Source: an uncultured Oscillospiraceae bacterium (GTDB taxonomy: Bacteria > Bacillota > Clostridia > Oscillospirales > Oscillospiraceae). From it: a stretch of DNA of 19,112 bases. The stretch is from positions 1-19,112 of the forward strand of contig CAKTZP010000027.1 of the NCBI GenBank assembly GCA_934636045.1, in the 5' to 3' direction. Below, piece by piece: positions 1-7,623 of this stretch (within the stretch, counting starts at the first letter, position 1; each line of letters begins with the position of its first letter). A program made the translations under genes and the position numbers. Below the pieces are notes generated by a model. That model worked only from the letters and a program-made list of their open reading frames with translations, had not been told where the DNA came from and searched no databases.

Positions 1-1835
1 ATCTTGATGCGAAGACCAACAACGATAAGAGCAAGGACTGGAAAACCTGGAAGGGCTATGCTCCCTACGTCATCAAGGACTTTAACGGCGTAAAGGTCGC
101 CATCATCGGCTTCGGCAACCCGAACGTTCCCACGTGGGACATCCCCGCAAACTGGGACGGCATCTACTTTGCAGATATCCTCGAAACCTACAAGAAGTAT
201 GAGCCCGAAATGAAGGAAAAGGCCGACATGATCGTCGTCGTCGCCCACAGCGGCGTCAACAGCGATGTCAAGGCCGACTTCCTCCAGAAGCTGGTCGAGC
301 AAACCGATTCCATCGCGTTCGCCTTCTCCGGCCACGAGCACAACAGCAAGGTCTGGACCTTCAAGAACGCCAAGGGCGAGGACGTCCCTGTCCTTCAGCC
401 GTTCACCAAGGCGCGCGCCATTGCGCAGGTCGCAGTCTCCTACGACACCAAGACCGGCAAGGCCGCCATCACTCCGGCGATCGTTGACATGGAAAACTAC
501 AAGCTGGACGAGGAGCTTGTAAAGGTCCTGCAGCCGTACGAGGACGCCACCTGGAAGGAGTACATGCTCGAGAAGATCGGCGAGGCCAGCGCAGACTTCA
601 CCGCGCAGGAGCTCGGCACGAAGCCGTCGGCGTTCATGGATCTCATTAACACCGTCCAGCTCTGGGGCGCTTATGACAACACCGGAAAGAACACCCCGGA
701 CAATCCGAAGGACGACAAGCCCGCACAGCTCTCCATCTCCGCCCCGCTGACCTCCGGCGACAATGCCAATATTATCAGCAAGGGCGACATTTTCCTTGGC
801 GACATGTTCAAGCTTTACCGCTTTGAAAACTGGTTCTATCAGGTCACCATGAGCGGTGAGGAAATCCACCAGTGGCTGGAGTTTGCCGCCACCAAGATCA
901 AGGTCGTCGACGGCAAGCCGACGGTCAGCACCGGCGACCTGACCTACTACGACGTCATTTACGGCGAGGGCTTCTCCTACGTGATCGACTACACGAAGAA
1001 AGAGGGCAAGCGCATCGTCTCCATGACCTACAACGGCAAGGAAGTCACCGCGGATCAGACCTTCACCGTGGTCGTCAACAACTACCGCTACAACGGCGGC
1101 GGCCACTATATCGAGTGGCTCAACGCCCACGGCTGCAATTTCAAGGAAAATGATCCCGACCGTATCATCTATTCCACGCAGTTCGACATGATCCAAGGCG
1201 AGGACAAGGGCCAGGCGCGCAACCTTCTGACCGACTATATCCGCAGCCAGAAGACCATCACTCCGGCCATCACCTCCACCTGGAAGCTCATAAAGACCGA
1301 ATTCGTCAATCCCTTCACCGACGTGAAGGAGGGTGTTTGGTACTATGACTACGTTATGGAAATGGCCAGAGATGAAATCATCAAGGGCATGACCGCCACC
1401 ACCTTTGAGCCGGACGGCCAGCTGACCCGCGCGCAGACCGCGATGCTCCTGTACCGCATCGCCGGTGAGCCCGCCGTGGAGGGCACCGCCAGCTTCACCG
1501 ACGTCGCCAAGGACATCTGGTATGCCAAGGCCGTCGCTTGGGCGGAAAAGGAAGGCGTCGTCAACGGCATGACCAAGACGACCTTTGAGCCGGAGGGCAA
1601 GGTCACCCGCGCCCAGTTCGTCACGATGCTCTACCGCCTCGCCGGCAAGCCGGAGGTCAAGACCGGCTCCACCTTCACCGACGTGAAGGACGGCTGGTAC
1701 AAGGATGCCGTTGCATGGGCGGAGGGCGCCAAGATCGTCAACGGCATGACCGCCACCACCTTTGAGCCGGACGGCACCTGCACCCGTGCGCAGGCTGCGA
1801 AGATTCTCTGCGTCTTCATGTCCATGCCCAAATAA
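1..1835 (+). CDS. SLH-anchored 5'-nucleotidase/2',3'-cyclic phosphodiesterase family protein (5' end outside window)
   Basis: Secreted metallophosphoesterase of the 5'-nucleotidase (UshA/YfkN-like) family, expected to release phosphate from nucleotides at the cell surface. The frame is open from position 3 with no start, so the N-terminus (signal peptide and first metal-binding motifs) lies outside. Visible in order: the end of the calcineurin-like domain with VVVAHSGVNSD and the metal-ligand motif GHEH (about 331-342); the 5'-nucleotidase C-terminal substrate domain, with the DMFKLYRFENW stretch and the typical NNYRYNGGGHY motif (about 1078-1110); then three SLH repeats (about 1312-1830), each with an FTDV...W opening and a TRAQ close. 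SLH repeats bind pyruvylated secondary cell-wall polymers. A perfect-stem terminator follows 12 bases after the stop. The SLH tail is nearly identical in DNA to that of the next gene. The family call is strong; the substrate is unknown. Confidence 0.9.
   Translation, partial: LDAKTNNDKSKDWKTWKGYAPYVIKDFNGVKVAIIGFGNPNVPTWDIPANWDGIYFADILETYKKYEPEMKEKADMIVVVAHSGVNSDVKADFLQKLVEQTDSIAFAFSGHEHNSKVWTFKNAKGEDVPVLQPFTKARAIAQVAVSYDTKTGKAAITPAIVDMENYKLDEELVKVLQPYEDATWKEYMLEKIGEASADFTAQELGTKPSAFMDLINTVQLWGAYDNTGKNTPDNPKDDKPAQLSISAPLTSGDNANIISKGDIFLGDMFKLYRFENWFYQVTMSGEEIHQWLEFAATKIKVVDGKPTVSTGDLTYYDVIYGEGFSYVIDYTKKEGKRIVSMTYNGKEVTADQTFTVVVNNYRYNGGGHYIEWLNAHGCNFKENDPDRIIYSTQFDMIQGEDKGQARNLLTDYIRSQKTITPAITSTWKLIKTEFVNPFTDVKEGVWYYDYVMEMARDEIIKGMTATTFEPDGQLTRAQTAMLLYRIAGEPAVEGTASFTDVAKDIWYAKAVAWAEKEGVVNGMTKTTFEPEGKVTRAQFVTMLYRLAGKPEVKTGSTFTDVKDGWYKDAVAWAEGAKIVNGMTATTFEPDGTCTRAQAAKILCVFMSMPK
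1293..1835 (+). repeat. SLH-encoding direct repeat, copy 1
   Basis: 543 bp that match 4388-4930 collinearly (constant offset 3095) up to and including the stop codon. About 11 differences were counted by eye (~98% identity), mostly at the two ends. The encoded three-SLH module is almost the same in the two proteins, while the upstream enzymatic parts are unrelated. Confidence 0.95.
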
Positions 1836-1847
1836 GTCAAACCCCTA

Positions 1848-1881
1848 CCCGGGCGGGAGCGCTCCCGCCCGGGCTTTTTTT
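1848..1881 (+). terminator. Rho-independent terminator of the nucleotidase gene
   Basis: A perfect palindrome with two 13-base arms, CCCGGGCGGGAGC and its exact complement, followed by a run of seven T. It lies 12 bases after the stop codon. Confidence 0.93.
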
Positions 1882-2032
1882 CTCGCAGGAAATCCTCCTG
1901 TGCCGAAAAGCTCTGCCCCCCCGCAAAGCACTTTGCTTTCTCTCTGTTTTTTCCCTTTTTTCGCTTGACACGTAGCACTTCCTTCCAACTGAAACTTGTG
2001 CAAGGTGGTAGGGTTTTTGCCTCGAGCTTCGT

Positions 2033-2143
2033 TATAATTCACAAAATAATTTTATTATATTGACATTTTTTGTAAAAAACGCTATAATAAACCCGCGCAG
2101 GGGTTGCACCTCGGCGTAATATTTTTCAAAGGAGCGTTATGTA
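2033..2143 (+). promoter_or_regulatory. Consensus sigma-A promoter and leader of the tandem phosphatase gene
   Basis: TTGACA at 2060-2065 and TATAAT at 2083-2088, separated by exactly 17 bases: a full consensus match. The surroundings are very AT-rich against GC-rich genes. A second TATAAT at 2033-2038 has no good -35. The ribosome binding site AAAGGAG (2128-2134) lies 9 bases before the ATG at 2144. The rest of the 308-base gap after the nucleotidase gene (1882-2032) shows no gene or clear structure. Confidence 0.9.
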
Positions 2144-4930
2144 ATGAAGAGAATTCTGTCCTTCTTCCTCGCACTTTGCATGGTGCTGTCGCTCATCCCG
2201 GCAGTCTTTGCAGAGGGTGGCGGAACGACGCCGACCGAAACGAAGGTCGTCACGACTGCCCCCGCCACGACCGAGATCGACAAGTACGGCGACGTCCGTC
2301 TGAGCATCAACTCCGGTGACTTCCTTGCGGCCGGCTTTGACTACGCCGATCTCGTCACCGTCGAATTCCTCGACAAAACCCTGACCCTGCCGGTCATTCC
2401 GGAATACCGCTATGTCGGCGCCCGTGAGGCCGGTCTCGTTGCCTGGAACGATACAACCAAGCCCGTCGAATTGGAAATCTTCAACGGCAGCTTCGCTGCA
2501 ACCTATGGCCTTGCCACCAAGACAACCACCGCGGGCAATAACTACGTCTGGAACGCCAATGAGGGCGTTACCTTCCCCGTGGAGGTCAAGATCACCCTCG
2601 CTGTAAAGGACGGCTACCGCGCCCAATACGAAATTTTCGACCTGAAGCGCACCAACGATCGCAAGGACTATCCGGATTTGACGGATGAGCAGTTTGCAAA
2701 CTTCCGCGCCGTTTCCACCACCGGCATGGGCACGAGCATGCTCTACCGCTCCTCCAGCCCGATCAACCCCGACATCGGCCGCAACACCTACGCCGATAAG
2801 GCCGCGCAGGCGCACGGCGTGAAGACCATTATGAACCTCGCCGACAATCAGAAAAAAGCGGCGGCCTATGCAGGCTATGCCGGCACCTATTACGCCAAGC
2901 AGGACGTCGCCTTCCTCGGCGTCGGCGTGGACTTCCTGAGCGACGCCAACCGTACCGGCCTCGCCGAGGGTCTGCGCTACTTCGTAACGCACAAGGGCCC
3001 GTACCTTGTCCACTGCAATGAGGGGCAGGACCGCGCGGGCTTCGTCTCCGCTCTGCTCGAATGCCTGATGGGCGCAACGCTGGGCGAGGTCAAGGCCGAC
3101 TATGCCACCACCTACCAGAACTACTATGGCGTCAAGCTCGGTACCGAGCAGTATGCCACCATCTCCGGCAACATCGTCAAGAACCTCAAAACCATCTTCG
3201 GCGTCGAAGAGCTGACCGACGCCACCCTTGCAGCGCAGGCGGAAGCCTACATCAAGGGTCTCGGCCTCACCGATGAAGAGGTCGCCAAGCTCCGCGACAA
3301 TCTCAGCGCCCACCGCTACGAGCTGGTTGCCGACAGCAACAACATGTTCAAGTACGGCCACCTCGACCTGAAGGTCTCCACCGAGGCGTTCCTGAAGGTC
3401 TTCGAGTACGGCGATATCGTCACCGTCTCCTTTAACGACAAGAGCTATGACTTCCCCGTCTGCTCGAACTATGATGACGTCGACACCCACGCGCTGCTCA
3501 TCCGTGCCGCAACCGGCAAGAATGTTGTCACGCTGGCAATCAACTACGGTCAGATCGGTGTCGAGGCAGGCATCATCGAGGCCGCACCCGAGGGCAGTAC
3601 CACGAAGTACCGCCTCAAGGAAGGGGTCACCTTCCCGATCTATGCCACCGTCACCCTGAAGGAAGCCGGCGGCTACAAGGATGAGCTCTCCGTCCGCCAG
3701 CTCAACCGCACGAACGTCCGCGCGGAATATCCCGAGCTGACCGACGAGCAGTTCGCAAACTTCCGCAGCATTGCCACCACCGGCATGGGTAAGGGCGTCC
3801 TGTACCGCTCCTCCAGCCCCATTAACCCCGAGCTCGGCCGCAACACCTACGCCGACAAGGCCGCTGCCGCCGCCGGCATCAAGACCTTCATCAACCTCGC
3901 CGACACGGAAGCGGAAGCCAAGGGCTATGAGGGCTTCGGCGAAAGCTACTACGCAAAGCAGAACGTCATCTTCCTCGGCCTGCCTGTCGCCTTCACCACG
4001 AAGGAATTCAAGGACGGCCTTGCAGAGGGCTTCCGCTACATGACCAAGAACGAGGGCCCGTACCTCGTCCACTGCACCGAGGGCAAGGACCGCGCCGGTC
4101 TGGCCTCCGCAATTCTTGAGTGCTTTATGGGCGCCTCCGCCGAGGAGGTTGCCAATGACTACGTCACCACCTTCCGCAACTACTACAACGTCGTCGACGG
4201 CAAGCAGATTGCTCTCACCGAGGCGCAGGTTGCTTACCTCAAGAACGTAATCCTCAAAAATCTCTGCCTCATTTTCGACATGAAGGACGCCGCCAAGGCC
4301 GACCTCAAGGCTGAAGCCACCGCTTACCTCAAGGAGATTGGCCTGACCGAGGCCGAAATCCAGAAGCTCGCCGAAAACCTCGGCGGCAAGACCGAGTTCG
4401 TCAATCCCTTCACCGATGTGAAGGAGGACGTTTGGTACTATGACTACGTTATGGAAATGGCCAGAGATGAAATCATCAAGGGCATGACCGCCACCACCTT
4501 TGAGCCGGACGGCCAGCTGACCCGCGCGCAGACCGCGATGCTCCTGTACCGCATCGCCGGTGAGCCCGCCGTGGAGGGCACCGCCAGCTTCACCGACGTC
4601 GCCAAGGACATCTGGTATGCCAAGGCCGTCGCTTGGGCGGAAAAGGAAGGCGTCGTCAACGGCATGACCAAGACGACCTTTGAGCCGGAGGGCAAGGTCA
4701 CCCGCGCCCAGTTCGTCACGATGCTCTACCGCCTCGCCGGCAAGCCGGAGGTCAAGACCGGCTCCACCTTCACCGACGTGAAGGACGGCTGGTACAAGGA
4801 TGCCGTTGCATGGGCGGAGGGCGTCAAGATCGTCAACGGCATGACCGCCACCACCTTTGAGCCGGACGGCACCTGCACCCGTGCGCAGGCCGCGAAGATC
4901 CTCTGCATCTTCATGCATATGCCCAAATAA
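2144..4930 (+). CDS. Surface protein with two tandem tyrosine/lipid phosphatase domains and three SLH repeats
   Basis: 928 aa. A signal peptide (residues 1-23, KR then a hydrophobic core ending AVFA) sends it out of the cell. Two homologous units follow, about 45-385 and 400-745. Each starts with a ~100-residue all-beta-looking stretch (YGDVRLSINSGDF; YGHLDLKVSTEAF), then a phosphatase of the Y_phosphatase3 type with YRSSSPINP and a P-loop: HCNEGQDRAG (Cys291, Arg297) and HCTEGKDRAG (Cys644, Arg650). Both CX5R loops are intact, so both domains may be active. The Asp before Arg resembles the HCxxGKDR loop of MptpB/LipA-like phosphatases, known to act on phosphotyrosine and phosphoinositides. 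Three SLH repeats (about 752-928) anchor it to the wall. It has its own promoter and terminator. The substrate, perhaps host- or diet-derived phosphoesters, is inference. Confidence 0.88.
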   Translation: MKRILSFFLALCMVLSLIPAVFAEGGGTTPTETKVVTTAPATTEIDKYGDVRLSINSGDFLAAGFDYADLVTVEFLDKTLTLPVIPEYRYVGAREAGLVAWNDTTKPVELEIFNGSFAATYGLATKTTTAGNNYVWNANEGVTFPVEVKITLAVKDGYRAQYEIFDLKRTNDRKDYPDLTDEQFANFRAVSTTGMGTSMLYRSSSPINPDIGRNTYADKAAQAHGVKTIMNLADNQKKAAAYAGYAGTYYAKQDVAFLGVGVDFLSDANRTGLAEGLRYFVTHKGPYLVHCNEGQDRAGFVSALLECLMGATLGEVKADYATTYQNYYGVKLGTEQYATISGNIVKNLKTIFGVEELTDATLAAQAEAYIKGLGLTDEEVAKLRDNLSAHRYELVADSNNMFKYGHLDLKVSTEAFLKVFEYGDIVTVSFNDKSYDFPVCSNYDDVDTHALLIRAATGKNVVTLAINYGQIGVEAGIIEAAPEGSTTKYRLKEGVTFPIYATVTLKEAGGYKDELSVRQLNRTNVRAEYPELTDEQFANFRSIATTGMGKGVLYRSSSPINPELGRNTYADKAAAAAGIKTFINLADTEAEAKGYEGFGESYYAKQNVIFLGLPVAFTTKEFKDGLAEGFRYMTKNEGPYLVHCTEGKDRAGLASAILECFMGASAEEVANDYVTTFRNYYNVVDGKQIALTEAQVAYLKNVILKNLCLIFDMKDAAKADLKAEATAYLKEIGLTEAEIQKLAENLGGKTEFVNPFTDVKEDVWYYDYVMEMARDEIIKGMTATTFEPDGQLTRAQTAMLLYRIAGEPAVEGTASFTDVAKDIWYAKAVAWAEKEGVVNGMTKTTFEPEGKVTRAQFVTMLYRLAGKPEVKTGSTFTDVKDGWYKDAVAWAEGVKIVNGMTATTFEPDGTCTRAQAAKILCIFMHMPK
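4388..4930 (+). repeat. SLH-encoding direct repeat, copy 2
   Basis: Second copy of the 543-bp SLH module (see 1293-1835). Changes include Gly-Val to Asp-Val near the start, Ala to Val in the third SLH repeat, and Ser to His three residues before the end (final residues SMPK versus HMPK). Confidence 0.95.
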
Positions 4931-4936
4931 TCCCCC

Positions 4937-4972
4937 AGCCGGGCGGGAGAAACCTCCCGCCCGGCTTTTTTT
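4937..4972 (+). terminator. Rho-independent terminator of the tandem phosphatase gene
   Basis: A 13-bp stem, AGCCGGGCGGGAG (4937-4949) with its exact complement (4954-4966), loop AAAC, then a T run. The stem core GGGCGGGAG is the same as in the terminator at 1848, although the outer bases and loop differ. Confidence 0.93.
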
Positions 4973-4990
4973 GCCCTCATACAGTGCCAT

Positions 4991-5083
4991 TGCGTAGGGG
5001 CCGATGCCCACATCGGCCCATGCAGGCACCATCGATCCTGCGTCCGGAAGTCGCGGCGCGATGTGGGCATCGCGCCCTACGCA
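4991..5083. repeat. Intergenic inverted repeat with TGCGTAGGG ends
   Basis: TGCGTAGGG (4991-4999) is the inverse complement of CCCTACGCA (5075-5083). Inside, GATGCCCACATC (5003-5014) is the inverse complement of GATGTGGGCATC (5060-5071). It can fold into one long cruciform or mRNA hairpin. The look is that of the GTAGGGGC-type intergenic repeats found in many gut Clostridia (recalled, not searched). No coding potential is visible. Confidence 0.75.
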
Positions 5084-5110
5084 AAGGCTAGGATCGGGCG
5101 CGCCAATAGG

Positions 5111-5198
5111 GCTCCCTTGTGTAAAGGGAGCTGGCACGGCGAAGCCGTGACTGAGGGATTGTGTCCTTGCGGAGCAAGGACGGCGGGCAAAGCCCGCC
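5111..5198. repeat. Four-hairpin intergenic repeat (REP-like)
   Basis: Four consecutive hairpins: GCTCCCTT/AAGGGAGC (5111-5131), CACGGC/GCCGTG with loop GAA (5135-5149), GTCCTTG/CAAGGAC (5163-5181) and GGCGGGC/GCCCGCC with loop AAA (5182-5198). The first two plus the CTGAGGGA that follows match a repeat type I recognise from Faecalibacterium and relatives. It fills most of the 360-base gap between the phosphatase and acyltransferase genes. No ORF is credible here. Confidence 0.75.
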
Positions 5199-5239
5199 AA
5201 GCGACGACGCCCAGAGTATCTCAATAAGACATAATCCAA

Positions 5240-5278
5240 AACAAAACCCCGGCCGAAGCGGTTTTTGCTTCGGCCGGG
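5240..5278 (-). terminator. Terminator of the gltX-acyltransferase operon
   Basis: Read on minus: a 12-bp stem, GCCGGCC-type, pairing 5267-5278 with 5248-5259, followed by GGTTTTGTTTTGG. It begins 13 bases beyond the stop codon at 5291. Confidence 0.85.
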
Positions 5279-5290
5279 CTCGCTATTTTC

Positions 5291-5917
5291 TTATGAAAAT
5301 TCCTTCACCCTGCGGTCAAAGGCCTCGTAGAACCTTGCAAGGTGGATCCCATCGGCAAGTGCGTGATGGGCGGTCAGGTTCAGCGGCAGGAGGATTTTCC
5401 CGTCCTGCTCGTAAAATTTTCCGAACGTGATGCGCACGTTGCTGTCCGCCGGGTTCGGAACGGGTAAGGACAGCGCCGTAAAGCTCAGCCACGGCAGTGA
5501 CGAGACAAAATACAGCTCGTCCGGGTCCTCGCCGTCGTCCATCTCCGGCGCACGGACGGCTTGCGCCACCTGCTGCTGCGCATAGGGCAAAAACTCCTCC
5601 AGCGGCTTGGCGCAGTCGAGCGTGCAGTAGCAGTATGCGCCGTTTTCCAGCGCGACGGTATGCGAGCTCAGGCAGCGGTCATACTCGGCCACGCGGTCGC
5701 CCTTGATGCGCCGCCGCAGCTCGGGTACGTCGTTGGCCGCGCCGATTGCCGTGTGCAGCAGCGTCAGGAAAAACGGTAAGCCGCGTTCCTTTACCGCCGC
5801 GCGCAGCGGCGTGATATCGCAGGGCACCGTCAAGGAAACGTAGGGGCTTGCCATCGTGCGGAAATAATCGAACTGCGCCCGCCGCGGGTCGCCGGACATA
5901 TCAATAAATCGATACAT
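5291..5917 (-). CDS. Chloramphenicol acetyltransferase-fold acyltransferase (CatA-like)
   Basis: 208 aa, close to the usual ~215 of type A chloramphenicol acetyltransferases, which move an acetyl group from acetyl-CoA to a hydroxyl acceptor as a cytoplasmic trimer. The catalytic motif HHALADG is present: His185 as general base, Asp189 as structural partner (HHAVCDG in classical CAT). The SSLPWLSFT stretch (139-147) corresponds to the conserved CAT active-site strand. Its ATG overlaps the stop of gltX by one base (TAATG), with GGAG 8 bases upstream inside gltX, which suggests translational coupling. No mobile element or other resistance gene adjoins it, and its base composition resembles its neighbours. 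It may therefore be a housekeeping acyltransferase rather than acquired resistance. The fold is sure; the substrate is not. Confidence 0.85.
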   Translation of the reverse strand: MYRFIDMSGDPRRAQFDYFRTMASPYVSLTVPCDITPLRAAVKERGLPFFLTLLHTAIGAANDVPELRRRIKGDRVAEYDRCLSSHTVALENGAYCYCTLDCAKPLEEFLPYAQQQVAQAVRAPEMDDGEDPDELYFVSSLPWLSFTALSLPVPNPADSNVRITFGKFYEQDGKILLPLNLTAHHALADGIHLARFYEAFDRRVKEFS

Positions 5918-7557
5918 TACAGCGTCTCCAGCGCCGCGCGGATGCGCTGCCTCGACCGCTCCGCGCCCAGCAGCTGCATGACCGTGTAAAGATCGGGCGA
6001 ATTGGTCTTTCCTGTCACGGCCACGCGCAAAAACGTCGAAACATCCGCCACCGAGCCGGGGAAAGCCGACGGGTCTGCCTTATACTGCTTCATATCCGCT
6101 GCGAAGCCCAGCTCCGCCGTGACGGCCTTGACCTTTTCGAACCAGACCTGCGCGTCGTCCTCGGGCGAGTAGACCGCAAGGAATTTTTCCAGCGCGCTGC
6201 GGATGATCGCCGGGTCAAAGTCCGGATACGCTCCGGGCGTAAAGCACGCGTCATAGAAAAAGCCCATATACGGCTTGACATCCTTCCATGTGGCCAGATC
6301 CTTGCGCGGCTTCTTGCCCCCGCGTCCGATGGCCAAAATGGCCTTGGCATAATCCGGGTCAGCCGCCAGCAGCTCCGCAAACTCCGGGTCAAACTCGCGG
6401 GCGTATTCCAGCGCCAGCGTGTAAACCGTCTCGGCATCCATCCGCGCAATCTCGTTCTTGGAGACGTCGCAGAGCTTGGCATAGTCAAACAGCGCGCCCG
6501 CCGGATTGAGCTTCTTGTACGAGAACTTGAAGTCATCGGACGGCGCATCGGGATTTGCTTTGCGCCAATCCTCATAGTTAGAGTTGAGCAGCGTCATGAT
6601 GTACTCATACACTGCGCGCACCGGGAAGCCCTCAGCCTTATAGTACGTCAGCGCCAGCTCGGGGTCCTTGCGCTTGGAGAGCTTGCGCTTGGACGTGCCG
6701 TCCATCTTCATCAGCGGGCCGATGTGCACATACTTCGGCAGGCGGAAGCCCAGCGCCTTGAACAGCTGGATGTGGAACGGCAGGCTCGGCAGCCACTCGT
6801 CGCCGCGCACCACGTGCGTCGTGCGCATCAGGTGGTCATCCACCGCATGGGCAAAGTGATACGTCGGGATGCCGTCGGATTTGAGCAGCACCTGATCGAT
6901 GTCGTTTTCCGTGATCGTCAGCGCGCCCTTGACCAGATCGGTGTACTTGAACTTGTTCTCGATCGACCCGGTGGAGCGGAAGCGCAGCACCCACGGCTTG
7001 CCCGCCGCAAGCGCCGCCTGAATGTCCTCGATCGGGCGGTCGCGCCAGACGGCGTAGCTGCCATAGTAGCCGAAGTTGACCTTTTTCGCCTCCTGCTCGG
7101 CGCGCATGGCCGTCAGCTCCTCCTCCGTGCAGAAGCACGGATAGGCATCGCCCTGCTCGACGAGCTTTTTGGCGTAAACGTGATAGATCGCCGCACGCTG
7201 GCGCTGGCGGTAGGGACCATAGTCGCCCGCGTCGCCGTCGATCGTCGCCCCCTCGTCAAAGGAAATGCCATAGTGCCGCAGGGTGTTGATGAGCACCTCC
7301 ACCGCGCCGGGCACCTCGCGCTTGGCGTCGGTGTCCTCCACGCGCAAAAACAGCACGCCGCCGGACTGATGCGCCATGCGCTCGGCCACCAAGCCCTGCA
7401 CCAGATTGCCCAGATGCACAAACCCGGTCGGCGACGGCGCCATACGTGTCACGACCGCACCCTCGGGCAGGTCTCTTTGCGGATAGCGCGTCTCCAGCTC
7501 CTCCGGTGTTGCGGTCACGTGGGGAAATAACAGCTCTGCCAATGCCTTTGTATCCAT
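5917..7557 (-). CDS. gltX: Glutamyl-tRNA synthetase (glutamate-tRNA ligase), class I
   Basis: 546 aa. Charges tRNA-Glu with glutamate (possibly also tRNA-Gln where an amidotransferase is used) in the cytoplasm. The Rossmann-fold signature APSPTGFVHLGN (40-51) holds the HIGH-type motif as HLGN, FLRVEDTDAKR (70-80) is the usual RIEDTD segment, and the KMSKS loop appears as KRKLSKRK (290-297). At 546 aa it is longer than the usual ~470-490. Insertions such as EDWRKANPDAP and a long alpha-helical anticodon-binding part suggest a divergent clostridial branch. The ATG at 7557 has GAGGT 9 bases upstream and a consensus promoter close behind it. It is the first gene of a two-gene operon with the acyltransferase. 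Confidence 0.93.
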   Translation of the reverse strand: MDTKALAELLFPHVTATPEELETRYPQRDLPEGAVVTRMAPSPTGFVHLGNLVQGLVAERMAHQSGGVLFLRVEDTDAKREVPGAVEVLINTLRHYGISFDEGATIDGDAGDYGPYRQRQRAAIYHVYAKKLVEQGDAYPCFCTEEELTAMRAEQEAKKVNFGYYGSYAVWRDRPIEDIQAALAAGKPWVLRFRSTGSIENKFKYTDLVKGALTITENDIDQVLLKSDGIPTYHFAHAVDDHLMRTTHVVRGDEWLPSLPFHIQLFKALGFRLPKYVHIGPLMKMDGTSKRKLSKRKDPELALTYYKAEGFPVRAVYEYIMTLLNSNYEDWRKANPDAPSDDFKFSYKKLNPAGALFDYAKLCDVSKNEIARMDAETVYTLALEYAREFDPEFAELLAADPDYAKAILAIGRGGKKPRKDLATWKDVKPYMGFFYDACFTPGAYPDFDPAIIRSALEKFLAVYSPEDDAQVWFEKVKAVTAELGFAADMKQYKADPSAFPGSVADVSTFLRVAVTGKTNSPDLYTVMQLLGAERSRQRIRAALETL

Positions 7558-7593
7558 ATTGTGTTACCTCGAAAAATTTTCTGATTTGATGAT

Positions 7594-7623
7594 ATTATAC
7601 CACGAAAAAGCAGAGCCTGTCAA
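7594..7623 (-). promoter_or_regulatory. Sigma-A promoter of the gltX operon
   Basis: Read on minus: TTGACA (7623-7618), 18-base spacer, TATAAT (7599-7594) preceded by TGG, an extended -10. It lies 36 bases before the gltX ATG, so the leader is short, with no room for a T-box. The -35 sits inside the 3' arm of the terminator hairpin of the upstream gene. Confidence 0.88.

Noticed and set aside
1965..1990. TTGACA-like site upstream of the tandem phosphatase gene as an extra promoter
   Set aside because: TTGACACG is followed by no -10 at 16-18 bases; the consensus pair at 2060-2088 is enough.
2126..5239. 1037-codon open frame on minus opposite the tandem phosphatase gene
   Set aside because: Low-complexity Gly/Val/Asp/Ala-rich translation, no start site and no domain; it mirrors the codon bias of the real plus-strand gene, which has signal peptide, motifs, promoter and terminator.
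5291..5917. Acquired chloramphenicol resistance gene
   Set aside because: The fold fits, but tight coupling to gltX, neighbour-like base composition and no mobile context argue against recent acquisition; the substrate is left open.
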